Assembly (NCBI GenBank): GCA_003150355.1 | Contig: QAMJ01000012.1 | Location: forward strand, 186,001 to 250,000 | Origin: Clostridiales bacterium | GTDB lineage: Bacteria; Bacillota; Clostridia; Oscillospirales; Oscillospiraceae | DNA: 64,000 bases | Direction: 5' to 3' | Shown here: positions 27,132 to 35,865 of the stretch, one piece after another | How the letters are laid out: the number at the start of each line of letters is the position of its first letter | How positions within the stretch are numbered: the first letter of the stretch is position 1 | Translations under genes and position numbers: made by a program | The notes under the pieces: generated by a model | Told to the model about the DNA's origin: nothing | Database searches by the model: none | Seen by the model: only the letters and a program-made list of their open reading frames with translations

Positions 27132-28103
27132 TTATTCTTCGGTTTTCTCCGGTTCTTTTCCGCTGCGGTAATCATCAAAGAACCTGCGGAAGATGTCCAG
27201 CAGCTCCTTGTTCTTGCCGTGCAGCCCTGTCTCTTTATTATAGTAGGCGCAGACATCGTCGATATCCGGCAGATAGGGCAGCGGGAAAATGTCGATATTT
27301 TTAAGATAATCCGCCTGAAGCTCAGGGGCGAGCATGTCCCAGAAGATGCGCGCGTAGACAAGCACGCCAAGGCCGGAGTTTGCGAGCTGGAAAGCGTTCT
27401 CGACATTCGTCAGCTCGCACACAAAGCATGGGTTTATATCATAATACTTGAGGTAACTGTTGAGTGCCCTGCCGCCCGAGGACTGGCGCGGTATCTTTAT
27501 AAACGGTGCCTTCTCAAACCACGTGAGGTCCGCGCACTCGGAAAAGCGCGCTTTTATCTCGTCGTACTGATCCCCGGCAAGCTCACGCATTATCTGCTTC
27601 GGCACGACCAGCACCTGCTCCTTCTTGCAGAGGGTCACCGTGTCATAGTTATCGGGCGCGCCGTTTATCGAGCCGATGACGAGGTCGACCCCGTCGTATA
27701 TGATCGACTTGTGCAGCACCTCCGGCGACTCCTCGCTGACCTTGACATAGGTATCCGGGTGCTCCTTGAGGTATTCCGGCAGGACATACGGCAGGATCGC
27801 GCGGGCGATGGTGTGCTCAATGCCGACATGGATGAAATGCGAGCCGCTGAAGCTGTGGCTGGAGCTCTCCTCATACTGCTGCTTGAGCTGGAGGATCTCC
27901 TTTGCAGTCTGCAAAAACTGCTTCCCGTCCGGCGTGAGGCTGAGCGGACGGCTGCGCACAAACAGCGTCGTCCCCAGTTCCTCTTCCAGCTTCGCTATCT
28001 GCTTTGACAGCGACTGCTGCGAAATGAACAGATGTTTCGCGGCTGTAGAAAAGCTTTTCTCGTCGGCCACGGCGGTGAAACTTTTCAGCAATGAAAAATC
28101 CAT
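27132..28103 (-). CDS. LysR family transcriptional regulator
   Basis: The 323-residue protein starts MDFSLLKSFTAVADEKSFSTAAKHLFISQQSLSKQIAKLEEELGTTLF, a textbook LysR helix-turn-helix, followed by a periplasmic-binding-protein-like effector domain. A longer in-frame start exists, but 28103 gives the family N-terminus. It is divergent from the TAXI-TRAP transporter genes and is the obvious candidate for their regulator. Its own promoter (28188-28216) is a near-perfect consensus. Confidence 0.9.
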   Translation of the reverse strand: MDFSLLKSFTAVADEKSFSTAAKHLFISQQSLSKQIAKLEEELGTTLFVRSRPLSLTPDGKQFLQTAKEILQLKQQYEESSSHSFSGSHFIHVGIEHTIARAILPYVLPEYLKEHPDTYVKVSEESPEVLHKSIIYDGVDLVIGSINGAPDNYDTVTLCKKEQVLVVPKQIMRELAGDQYDEIKARFSECADLTWFEKAPFIKIPRQSSGGRALNSYLKYYDINPCFVCELTNVENAFQLANSGLGVLVYARIFWDMLAPELQADYLKNIDIFPLPYLPDIDDVCAYYNKETGLHGKNKELLDIFRRFFDDYRSGKEPEKTEE

Positions 28104-28187
28104 TATAAATAAACGCTCCGCTTTTTCATTGTATGGGGCCTCAGCAGGCGAAAAATGCGTCCGCCGTTTTGCCCGCATACATTGTTG

Positions 28188-28216
28188 AGTATAGCACCTT
28201 GTCTTATCGCTGTCAA
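28188..28216 (-). promoter_or_regulatory. Promoter of the LysR gene
   Basis: On the minus strand consensus TTGACA (28216-28211) and TATACT (28193-28188) are 17 bp apart, about 85 bp upstream of the start codon. Confidence 0.72.
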
Positions 28217-28326
28217 AGCTTTTTAGCGGACAGTCCTGTTTTGATTTTCACATTATATTATATGCACAAAGCTGCCGGGCTTTCGGGCTTGTTTATGGGT
28301 CAATACAGGAAAATGTAAATTTACTC

Positions 28327-28355
28327 TTGCAAAATTAAACTTTCGGTTGTATTAT
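28327..28355 (+). promoter_or_regulatory. Promoter of the TRAP transporter genes
   Basis: TTGCAA (28327-28332) and TATTAT (28350-28355) are 17 bp apart. The 329-bp gap between the divergent LysR and TAXI genes otherwise holds only the LysR promoter and AT-rich sequence; no riboswitch or repeat was recognised. Confidence 0.68.
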
Positions 28356-28432
28356 AAATGCAGAAAGGGAGTAATTCAGAAACCTGTCCAAAATTACAGC
28401 TTCCTTTTTGTTGATTTTTAGGAGGTACCAGT

Positions 28433-29422
28433 ATGAAAAAAGTTATTGCACTTTTGCTTGCACTTGTTATGGTATTTGCGCTGTGCGCCTGCGGCAGCTC
28501 CAGCTCCGCTCCGGCTTCTTCCGACAGCAGCGCAAAGAAAGAAGCGCTCACTTTCACCACCGGCGGTGAAGCGGGCACCTATTATGCTTTCGGCAGCGTG
28601 CTTGCCCAGTACGTTTCCAATAACAGCAACCTGAGCGTTACCGCCATCACCGGCAACGGCTCCAAGGCAAACGTCGAAGACCTCGACGCCGGCGATGTAC
28701 AGCTCGGCTTCTGCCAGTCCGACGTTATGAGCTACGCCTATGACGGCACCAACCTCTTCGCCGATACCGGCGCTGTCGGCAGCTTCTCCGTCGCAGCCGC
28801 GCTCTACATGGAGCAGGTACAGATCGTCACCATGAACCCCGACATCAAGACCGTTGCCGACCTCAAGGGCAAGATCGTCTCCATCGGTGCTCAGGGCTCC
28901 GGTGTTTACTTCAACGCAATTGACGTCCTCGGCGCATACGGCATGACCGAGGCCGACATCACCCCCGTTTACCAGAGCTTCGGCGACAGCGCCGAGAGCC
29001 TGAAGGATAAGAAGATCGACGCGGCCTTCATCGTCGCCGGCGCTCCCACCACTGCTATCGTTGACCTGTCCACCAGCGCTCAGGTCTACCTCGTCAGCAT
29101 CGATGACGAGCACATGGATAAGCTCCTCGCCAGCAGCCCCTACTACTCCGCTTACACCATCGCCGCTGACGTCTACGGCACCCCTGAGGATGTCCAGACC
29201 GTCGCAGTCGCGGCAGTCGTCCTCGTCCGTGACGATGTCTCCGACGACGATGTCTACACCTTCGTCTCCACCATCTTCGACAATATCGATGCTATCTCCG
29301 AGCAGCACGGCAAGGGCGCTGAGCTGAGCCTTGAGTTCGCTTCCTCCATGACCAGCGTCCCCTACCACCCCGGCGCTGCGAAGTACTTCGCCGAGAAGGG
29401 CTTTGAGGTCGCGACCAAGTAA
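28433..29422 (+). CDS. TAXI family TRAP transporter solute-binding lipoprotein
   Basis: The 329-residue protein has a lipoprotein signal (lipobox L17-C18-A19-C20) and a TAXI-family binding domain beginning LTFTTGGEAGTYYAFGSVLAQYV, with NVEDLDAGDVQLGFCQSDV, LKGKIVSIGAQGSGVYFNA and VPYHPGAAKYFAEKGF near the C-terminus. TAXI proteins deliver organic acids such as glutamate or related solutes to a fused TRAP permease, which follows after 207 bp. An intergenic hairpin suggests the binding protein is made in excess. An AGGAGGT site precedes the ATG. The ligand is unknown. Confidence 0.93.
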   Translation: MKKVIALLLALVMVFALCACGSSSSAPASSDSSAKKEALTFTTGGEAGTYYAFGSVLAQYVSNNSNLSVTAITGNGSKANVEDLDAGDVQLGFCQSDVMSYAYDGTNLFADTGAVGSFSVAAALYMEQVQIVTMNPDIKTVADLKGKIVSIGAQGSGVYFNAIDVLGAYGMTEADITPVYQSFGDSAESLKDKKIDAAFIVAGAPTTAIVDLSTSAQVYLVSIDDEHMDKLLASSPYYSAYTIAADVYGTPEDVQTVAVAAVVLVRDDVSDDDVYTFVSTIFDNIDAISEQHGKGAELSLEFASSMTSVPYHPGAAKYFAEKGFEVATK

Positions 29423-29452
29423 GCTTTACCCTCAGCACTACATAGACAAATG

Positions 29453-29482
29453 CGCTGGAGCCTCAGCAATGGGGCTCCGGCG
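29453..29482 (+). terminator. Intercistronic hairpin between binding protein and permease
   Basis: The 10-bp arms CGCTGGAGCC and GGCTCCGGCG are followed by TTAACAGCTTTTTTCC. It probably acts as a partial terminator, lowering permease relative to binding protein. Confidence 0.65.
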
Positions 29483-29629
29483 TTAACAGCTTTTTTCCTC
29501 TTAGCCCATGAGCGTGCAAATTTGCGGTTTCTTTACGCCGGAGCGGCTTCCTTAACTTGCACACGCGCCGTCTTTCATGCATGATATATTGGGAAGTTAT
29601 TAAATATTGAACGGAAAGGGGCATACATA

Positions 29630-31633
29630 ATGCCAAGCAAGAATCATTTTCACATCCGAACGGCAGACGAAGTCGTCGACACCAGCGTAGATATTGAGGT
29701 CGACGTAGGCACGGCTGCGGATGTTGAAGCTGTCATGCGTAAGTACGACCGCGAATCCAACACGCGCACATGGGAGGGTACTCCGGGAATAGTTGTCCGC
29801 GTCATCATGGTCATTTTCTCGCTGTACTGCATCTGGTCGACGCTCTTCAGCGTCGCGGCTATCGAGAAGCGCCTCACCGCGTTCATCGCCTGCGTCATCA
29901 TCATGGGCTATATGACCTACCCCGCCTCGAAGCACCATGTCCGCCACAACTATATTCCGTGGTTTGACTATGTACTTATGATAGTCGGCGCGGCGAGCTT
30001 CTTCTACTACTGCTTTGTCTATGACTCTCTCGTCATGGTCCTGACCAGCGCTTCTAAGATCACACCGTTCCAGATCGCCGTCGGCATCATCGGCATCCTC
30101 TGCCTGATGGAGCTGTGCCGCCGCTGCGTCGGTGTGCCGATCCTCTGCGTCGCCGCCGCGCTGATAATCTACACCTTTGCAATCGGCACCCCGCTCAAGC
30201 GCGTGCTCTATACCCTGTTCTATACCACCAGCGGCGTCATGGGTACGCCTATCCAGGTCTGCGCAAAGTACATCGTTGTGTTCATCATCTTCGGCGCGTT
30301 CCTTGAGCGCACCGGTATCGCGGCTTTCTTTATAGACCTTGCAAACTCCCTCGTCGGCCGCTTCTCCGGCGGCCCGGCCAAGGTCGCGGTCATCTCCTCC
30401 GCTCTGTGCGGCATGGTCTCCGGCTCCTCTGTCGGCAATACCGTCACCACCGGCTCCGTCACCATCCCGATGATGAAGAAGACCGGCTATAAGCCCGAGT
30501 TTGCAGGCGCTGTCGAGGCCGCGGCCTCCACCGGCGGCCAGATAATGCCGCCTATCATGGGCGCTGCCGCGTTCCTTATGGCCGAGTACATGAACGTCAC
30601 CTACGGCGAGGTCGCGCTGCGCGCCATCCTCCCGGCCGTGCTGTACTTCACCGGTATATTCATCGCCGTTCACCTTGAGGCGAAGAAGCTCCGCCTGAGC
30701 GGCATCCCCAAGGAAGAGCTGCCTGTTATGAGCAAGCTCATCAGGAAGATATATCTGCTCCTCCCGCTGGTCGTGCTCGTATGGCTCGTCACCACCAACA
30801 CCCGCACGATGCAGTTTTCCGCGACCGTCGCGATCCTCGTCGCCATCGTTGTGAGCCTTTTCGACAAGGACAACCGCATCACCCCCGCCAAGATATTCGA
30901 GGCTCTCGAAGCCGGCGGCAAGGGCACCATCACCGTCGCCGTCGCCTGCTGCATGGCGGGCATCATCGCCGGCTGCATCACCGCCACCGGCCTTGCCTCC
31001 AAGCTCATCAGCGCCGTCGTGTCCATCAGCAATCAGGTCTCCTTCGTGAACCCCCAGTTCATTGCGATGTTCCTCACGATGATCTGCTGCATTATCCTCG
31101 GCATGGGCGTGCCGACCACGGCTAACTACTGCATCATGGCCTCCACCTGCGCTCCCATCCTCATCACCATGGGCGTACCCAAGATCTGCGCGCACTTCTT
31201 CGTGTTCTACTTCGGTATCGTCGCGGACATCACCCCGCCCGTTGCGCTGGCAGCTTACGCCGGCTCTGCGATAGCGAAGTCGAACCCGATGAAGACCGGC
31301 ATCAACGCAACAAAGCTTGCTATCGGCGCATTCATCGTGCCGTACATCTTCTGCCTGAACCCGGCAATGCTGCTCATTGACGTTACGGCGTTCGGCATAA
31401 TCCAGATCGTCATAACCTCTCTCGTCGGCATCTTCGGCGTCGCCGCGGCAATGAACGGCTTCCTGTTCAAGAAGCTTGAATGGCCGTGCAGAGTGCTTAT
31501 CTGCATAGGCGGTCTGCTGATGATGGATCCGACCGCGATCACCGACGTTATCGGCATCGTGCTCTTCGCGGCAGTCTTTGCATGGCAGTACTTCGGCGCA
31601 AAGAAAGAGCGCGCCGCTGCCTGTAAATACTGA
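29630..31633 (+). CDS. TRAP transporter fused permease (DctQ-DctM type)
   Basis: At 667 residues this is a fused TRAP permease of the kind paired with TAXI binding proteins: a small N-terminal DctQ-like part (about residues 45-190) joined to a DctM-like part of many helices. The conserved core includes FIIFGAFLERTGIAAFFIDLANSLVGRFSGGPAKVAVISSALCGMVSGSSVGNTVTTGSVTIPMMKKTGYKPEFAGAVEAAASTGGQIMPPIMGAAAFLMAEY. These carriers use the Na+ gradient. It ends close to a hairpin shared with the convergent galactokinase-like gene. Confidence 0.94.
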   Translation: MPSKNHFHIRTADEVVDTSVDIEVDVGTAADVEAVMRKYDRESNTRTWEGTPGIVVRVIMVIFSLYCIWSTLFSVAAIEKRLTAFIACVIIMGYMTYPASKHHVRHNYIPWFDYVLMIVGAASFFYYCFVYDSLVMVLTSASKITPFQIAVGIIGILCLMELCRRCVGVPILCVAAALIIYTFAIGTPLKRVLYTLFYTTSGVMGTPIQVCAKYIVVFIIFGAFLERTGIAAFFIDLANSLVGRFSGGPAKVAVISSALCGMVSGSSVGNTVTTGSVTIPMMKKTGYKPEFAGAVEAAASTGGQIMPPIMGAAAFLMAEYMNVTYGEVALRAILPAVLYFTGIFIAVHLEAKKLRLSGIPKEELPVMSKLIRKIYLLLPLVVLVWLVTTNTRTMQFSATVAILVAIVVSLFDKDNRITPAKIFEALEAGGKGTITVAVACCMAGIIAGCITATGLASKLISAVVSISNQVSFVNPQFIAMFLTMICCIILGMGVPTTANYCIMASTCAPILITMGVPKICAHFFVFYFGIVADITPPVALAAYAGSAIAKSNPMKTGINATKLAIGAFIVPYIFCLNPAMLLIDVTAFGIIQIVITSLVGIFGVAAAMNGFLFKKLEWPCRVLICIGGLLMMDPTAITDVIGIVLFAAVFAWQYFGAKKERAAACKY

Positions 31634-31652
31634 AAATATTGAAAGTGAAAAT

Positions 31653-31680
31653 CGGAGTCCGGCAAATATGCCGAACTCCG
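31653..31680. terminator. Terminator between permease and galactokinase genes
   Basis: The 11-nt arms CGGAGTCCGGC and GCCGAACTCCG (one mismatch) are followed by GTTTTATTAT on the + strand. Confidence 0.7.
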
Positions 31681-31703
31681 GTTTTATTATCTTCCTGATT
31701 TTC

Positions 31704-32783
31704 TCACACAAGATACACCCTGTGGCAGCTGCCCGCGCCGAATACGTTCTCCATCGCAGTCCTGTATTCTGCGAAGTATTCATCCGGCATGAGCGCCTGC
31801 ACACAGCCGGCGAAGCCGCCGCCGTGGACGCGCCACGCGCCCTTCCCGCTAAGCAGCTTCTTTGAAAGCTCAAGCCCCTGCGCAAGCTTGGTATCTCCGG
31901 TGGCGCTGGTAATAATATTGTTGAGCAGTTCCTCCGAGCTGCGGCCCGATTCGTTCATCAGGCGCATGTATTCCGCTCCGTCCCCAGCGACGAGCGCGTC
32001 ACGCATTCTCGGGACGCGGTCATTCTCATCGAAGAAGTGCATCGCGCGGCGCACCGGACGATCCGAGGGATCCCAGCCCTTGCCGCGGAACTCCGCCGGG
32101 TCGACATCCGCAAGCACACCCTTGTCGAAAAGGTTCGCGATATAGACCATGTCACCCGGGATGCGGGCATATGAGGTGTCAAGCCCCGCATGGCTGCCGC
32201 CCGTATCGGTCAGGCACAGCGTCAGCCCCATGGAGCTGAAATCAGCCTTTATCGGCGTCATCTCGCCGGTCTTGAAATCCACATACAGCGTATGGCCGAG
32301 GGCGCACACGAGCTGGCTCATAAGGCCGCAGGGCTTGCCGAAATAGCGGTTCTCCGCCTCCTGCCCGGCGCGGGCGATAACGACGGGGTCGACCTTGCCG
32401 TCATTGAACAGCGCGCTGAGAGCGCTGCCAATAAGCACCGAGAAGGCCGCCGAGGAGCTCAGCCCCGCGCCGACCGGCAGCGTGGACTTGATGACGGCGT
32501 TGAATCCGCCGACTTTCAGCCCCAGCTCGGAAAACGCGCTCACGACGCCGCGGACGAGTGCCTTGGGTGTGCCGAACTCAGTAGTCCTGACAAGCAGGTG
32601 GTCGCATCGGACATCAAAGCTCTTGAAGCCCTCCGACTGCACATGGATCATTTTGCTGCCGTTTGTCTCACAGACGGCGTATAAACCAAGGTCGATCGCC
32701 GAGGCGAGCACCCGCCCGTTCTGGTGATCGGTATGATTGCCGGCAAGCTCGGTCCTGCCGGGAACAAAAAGCTCTTTTTTCAT
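31704..32783 (-). CDS. galK: Galactokinase-like GHMP kinase
   Basis: The 359-residue protein has the GHMP kinase pattern. Motif 1 PGRTELAGNHTDHQNG (8-23) matches the galactokinase signature, with the usual NLIGEHTDY reading ELAGNHTDH. The phosphate loop LPVGAGLSSSAAF and a C-terminal GKGAWRVHGGGFAGCVQALMP follow. GalK phosphorylates galactose at C1 with ATP; the altered motif leaves room for another sugar. The ATG at 32783 gives the family start. No galT or galE lies next to it, so pathway context is lacking. A promoter is visible at 32833-32861. Confidence 0.85.
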   Translation of the reverse strand: MKKELFVPGRTELAGNHTDHQNGRVLASAIDLGLYAVCETNGSKMIHVQSEGFKSFDVRCDHLLVRTTEFGTPKALVRGVVSAFSELGLKVGGFNAVIKSTLPVGAGLSSSAAFSVLIGSALSALFNDGKVDPVVIARAGQEAENRYFGKPCGLMSQLVCALGHTLYVDFKTGEMTPIKADFSSMGLTLCLTDTGGSHAGLDTSYARIPGDMVYIANLFDKGVLADVDPAEFRGKGWDPSDRPVRRAMHFFDENDRVPRMRDALVAGDGAEYMRLMNESGRSSEELLNNIITSATGDTKLAQGLELSKKLLSGKGAWRVHGGGFAGCVQALMPDEYFAEYRTAMENVFGAGSCHRVYLV

Positions 32784-32832
32784 ATGTACACATCCTCGGT
32801 TCTGCACATTTGCTCAATCCTTCCTATATATC

Positions 32833-32861
32833 AGAATATACCAAATTTCACTTTAAGTCAA
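32833..32861 (-). promoter_or_regulatory. Promoter of the galactokinase-like gene
   Basis: On the minus strand TTGACT (32861-32856) and TATTCT (32838-32833) are 17 bp apart. Confidence 0.6.
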
Positions 32862-32920
32862 TAAAAACCGCTTTATTTTGCGCAAATCAAGACAATTGTT
32901 TAACACTCCGCACAAATACC

Positions 32921-32949
32921 TTGCCTTATTTACGTGCAGAATATATAAT
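32921..32949 (+). promoter_or_regulatory. Promoter of pncB
   Basis: TTGCCT (32921-32926) and TATAAT (32944-32949) are 17 bp apart, 50 bp before the pncB start. Confidence 0.7.
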
Positions 32950-32998
32950 AGGGTTCAAGAGAAAATTTTACGACTTTTTTGCACCGTGGAGGTAAGAT

Positions 32999-34459
32999 AT
33001 GAAAAGCGCTAACGGCATCAATTTGACCATGCTCTGCGATTTCTATGAGCTGACTATGGGCAACGGCTACTTTGCCGACGGCATGCAGGACCGCATCTGC
33101 TACTTTGACATTTTCTACCGCGATGTCCCCGACAGCGGCGGGTACGCCGTCGCCGCGGGGCTGGAGCAGATAGTCGACTATGTCGAGAAGCTGCACTTCG
33201 GCGAGGAGGACATTGCCTACCTGCGCTCGCGCGGGATCTTCAGCGAGGGCTTCCTTGACTATCTGCGCGATTTCAAATTTACCGGAGATATCTGGGCGAT
33301 CCCCGAGGGCACGCCCATCTTCCCGATGGAGCCTGTCATCACCGTCCGCGCCCCGGCGATACAGGCGCAGCTGCTGGAGACCTACCTGCTGCTCGAGTTC
33401 AACCACCAGAGCCTGATCGCCACGAAGGCGAGCCGCGTCTGCCGCGCAGCCCAGGGCCGCGCCGTGCTTGAGTTCGGCTCGCGCCGCGCGCAGGGCATCA
33501 TGGGCGCCGTCACCGGCGCGAGAGCCGCGTTCATCGGCGGCTGCGCGGGCACTGCATGCACCGTGTCCGATCAGGTCTATGGCGTTCCCGCCGCGGGGAC
33601 GATGGCACACTCATGGGTGCAGATGTTCGACTCTGAGTATGACGCCTTCGTCAGCTACTGCAAGACCTATCCGAACAACGCCGTCCTGCTCGTGGACACT
33701 TTCAACACCCTCAAGTCCGGCATACCCAATGCCATCCGCGCGTTCAATGAGGTGCTCCGTCCTATGGGCATCACCAAGTGCGGTATCCGTCTGGACTCCG
33801 GCGACATGGCCTATCTCACCCAGCGCGCGCGCAAAATGCTCGACGACGCCGGCTGGCCGGGCTGCACCATCACCGTCTCGAACTCCCTTGACGAGCGGCT
33901 TATCACCGAGCTTATCCGTCAGGGCGCGAAGATCGACTCCTTCGGCGTCGGCGAGCGGCTCATCACTTCCAAAAGCTCACCCGTGTTCGGCGGCGTGTAC
34001 AAGCTGTGCGCAGTCGAAAAGCCGGACGGCGAGATCATCCCGAAGATCAAGCTCAGCGAGAACGTCGGCAAAATCACGAACCCCGGCTTCAAGAAGGTGT
34101 ACCGCTTCTTCGACCGGGAGAGCGGCATGGCAGAGGCAGACTATATCTGCATGCACGACGATGTAGTTGACGACACCCAGCCGCTCGAGATATGCGACCC
34201 GCACGACCGCTGGAAGAAGAAGACCATGCGCAATTTCCGCGCGGTGGAGCTGCAGGTGCCGGTGTTCAAAAACGGTGAGTTGGTCTATGACCTGCCCGCC
34301 CTCGGCGATATCAAGAAGCGCTGCGCCGAGCAGATAGACACGCTCTGGCCCGAGGTCAAGCGCTTTGACTATCCGCATCAGTACTATGTCGATCTCTCAC
34401 CGAAGCTCATGGCACTGAAGGACAAGATGCTCCTTGAGCGCGGACACGAAATAGTATAA
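32999..34459 (+). CDS. pncB: Nicotinate phosphoribosyltransferase
   Basis: PncB makes nicotinate mononucleotide from nicotinate and PRPP, the entry step of NAD salvage. The 486-residue protein starts NGINLTMLCDFYELTMGNGYF, has the conserved EFGSRRAQG and GTMAHSWVQMF segments, and the LVDTFNTLKSGIPNAIRA and GIRLDSGDMAYLT motifs around the phosphoribosyl site. Length and motifs fit the long Gram-positive form. A consensus-like promoter and a GGAGGT site precede it, and a strong terminator follows, so it is monocistronic. It complements nadE at 4276. Confidence 0.95.
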   Translation: MKSANGINLTMLCDFYELTMGNGYFADGMQDRICYFDIFYRDVPDSGGYAVAAGLEQIVDYVEKLHFGEEDIAYLRSRGIFSEGFLDYLRDFKFTGDIWAIPEGTPIFPMEPVITVRAPAIQAQLLETYLLLEFNHQSLIATKASRVCRAAQGRAVLEFGSRRAQGIMGAVTGARAAFIGGCAGTACTVSDQVYGVPAAGTMAHSWVQMFDSEYDAFVSYCKTYPNNAVLLVDTFNTLKSGIPNAIRAFNEVLRPMGITKCGIRLDSGDMAYLTQRARKMLDDAGWPGCTITVSNSLDERLITELIRQGAKIDSFGVGERLITSKSSPVFGGVYKLCAVEKPDGEIIPKIKLSENVGKITNPGFKKVYRFFDRESGMAEADYICMHDDVVDDTQPLEICDPHDRWKKKTMRNFRAVELQVPVFKNGELVYDLPALGDIKKRCAEQIDTLWPEVKRFDYPHQYYVDLSPKLMALKDKMLLERGHEIV

Positions 34460-34471
34460 GACTTAAATAAA

Positions 34472-34509
34472 AACCGGGCGCGCCGCAGACTTTTGCGGTG
34501 CGCCCGGTT
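34472..34509 (+). terminator. Terminator of pncB
   Basis: The 15-nt arms AACCGGGCGCGCCGC and GCGGTGCGCCCGGTT (one G-U) enclose an 8-nt loop. Confidence 0.78.
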
Positions 34510-34587
34510 CCCTCTCCCATAGTGAGCGGCAAGGGAGGCTTGCGTGGTATATCAAAATTTTTAATTGATGGTATTATAAAATAAATA

Positions 34588-34616
34588 TTGTTTTCTCCGG
34601 AGTCCTCTGCTATACT
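34588..34616 (+). promoter_or_regulatory. Promoter of the 34653 membrane protein gene
   Basis: TTGTTT (34588-34593) and TATACT (34611-34616) are 17 bp apart. A second candidate -10 with an upstream TG (TGGTATTAT) lies near 34568. Confidence 0.55.
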
Positions 34617-34652
34617 GGAAGCGGCCAAACAAAAAGAAATGAGGTGCTTCCC

Positions 34653-35177
34653 ATGCGTAAAAAAGCCAACTCCGTGGACAAAAACTCTCCCGAGTACTGG
34701 GCAAAAATGATCACAGGCGGGCGGGCTTCCCTGCTGCTGATCGTAGTTTTAACCGTTGTAAACATCGTGCTGCTGCTTATAGAGGCAGACCGCTACTTCG
34801 TATTTTCCGCCTCCATCCCCTATTATCTCACGGCGTTCGCAATGGGCATGGACTCCGTGTTCTCCAGTGGGATCGGCACCTATACTATCATTGCGATAGT
34901 CATCAGCGTCATAGCGGTAGGTATTTACCTGCTGTGCTGGGCGCTGGGCAAAAAGAAACCCGGCTGGCTCACCGCCGCGCTGGTTCTTTTCTCGCTGGAC
35001 ACAGTGGGACTTTTAGTTATCACATTCACCCTGCTGGAGGATCCGATCCTCAATCTCATGGACATCATTTTCCATGCCTTGGCAGTTTATGAGCTGGTCA
35101 TGGCTGTGATCTGCGCGGGAAAGCTCAAGCGGCAGGCAGCCGCCGAGACCTACAGCACGACTCCGGATATCTATTAA
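34653..35177 (+). CDS. Integral membrane protein of unknown function
   Basis: I do not recognise this 174-residue protein. It has about four membrane segments (roughly 25-45 LLLIVVLTVVNIVLLLIEA, 58-85, 88-110 and 115-160). The charged N-terminus (RKKANSVDKNSPEYWAKMI) and the C-terminus are probably cytoplasmic. GAGGTG lies 6 nt before the ATG at 34653. It is a single gene with its own promoter and a shared terminator. No transport or catalytic motif is evident. Confidence 0.82.
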   Translation: MRKKANSVDKNSPEYWAKMITGGRASLLLIVVLTVVNIVLLLIEADRYFVFSASIPYYLTAFAMGMDSVFSSGIGTYTIIAIVISVIAVGIYLLCWALGKKKPGWLTAALVLFSLDTVGLLVITFTLLEDPILNLMDIIFHALAVYELVMAVICAGKLKRQAAAETYSTTPDIY

Positions 35178-35189
35178 CCGCTAAAGAAT

Positions 35190-35220
35190 AGGGCTGCGGC
35201 GATTTTTTCGCCGCAGCCCT
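35190..35220. terminator. Bidirectional terminator
   Basis: Perfect 13-bp arms AGGGCTGCGGCGA and TCGCCGCAGCCCT enclose a T5 loop and are followed by ATTTTTTATT. They lie between convergent genes. Confidence 0.88.
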
Positions 35221-35233
35221 ATTTTTTATTCTT

Positions 35234-35788
35234 TTATTCTTCATAAGTCCTTATTATGCTCTCGGCGACGGTGCGCAGCTTCATGCAGCCGTCCATGGCG
35301 GAGCGCTCAAGGAAACGGTGCGCTTCGTCCTCGCTCATTTTGAGCCGGGAGATGAGCAGCAGCTTTGCGCGGTTAATGAGCCGCGCGTCATCTAGCTTGC
35401 CGCGCAGGGCAGCGTACTCGCTGCGCGAGCGGCTGAGCCGCCCGCAGGCGGCGAAGAGCTGCGGCAGCACACTTTGCAGCTGCGCCCAGGCGCCGCAGAA
35501 CACGCCGAGTTCGACGCAGGCGCGGCGGTCAAAGGCTTCGTCGCACAGCAGGAGCACGGCAAGGCAGCCCTTTTTATACGCCGTGGGAGCAAAGCTCAGG
35601 GCAGCTTCATCGGTGATGACAAGGATATCCGCCGGGTGCAGGATCAGCGCGCGCTCAAGGCTCGCGCCCTTCGGGACACCGGAGATGCCGGAAACGAACC
35701 TGCCCATCCCAGATGCGTGCACGGCTTCTGCAAGCGGCTCAGCCGCGCCGGAGATCATCATGCTGTATTTGCCCGCGCTCTCGCTCAT
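35234..35788 (-). CDS. ANTAR-domain putative RNA-binding antiterminator
   Basis: The C-terminal 55 or so residues of this 184-residue protein match the ANTAR RNA-binding domain: a helix LDDARLINRAKLLLISRLKMSEDEAHRFLERSAMDGCMKLRTVAESII with the family's alanine and aromatic pattern. ANTAR proteins bind paired hairpins in leaders and prevent termination. The N-terminal part resembles a receiver fold (HPADILVITD) but I see no clear phosphoacceptor set, so activation by a kinase is doubtful. It is monocistronic. Its RNA target is not evident in the window. Confidence 0.78.
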   Translation of the reverse strand: MSESAGKYSMMISGAAEPLAEAVHASGMGRFVSGISGVPKGASLERALILHPADILVITDEAALSFAPTAYKKGCLAVLLLCDEAFDRRACVELGVFCGAWAQLQSVLPQLFAACGRLSRSRSEYAALRGKLDDARLINRAKLLLISRLKMSEDEAHRFLERSAMDGCMKLRTVAESIIRTYEE

Positions 35789-35865
35789 GTGCACACGCCC
35801 CTTTCCGGCGAAGTATAATTATATTTTATTATAGCATATTTATCGACGCTGTGCAATGCGCCGGT

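Noticed and set aside
29600..31885. A 761-codon antisense frame over the TRAP permease
   Set aside because: Its product is dominated by Asp/His/Arg repeats mirroring hydrophobic codons on the other strand; no ribosome site or motif.
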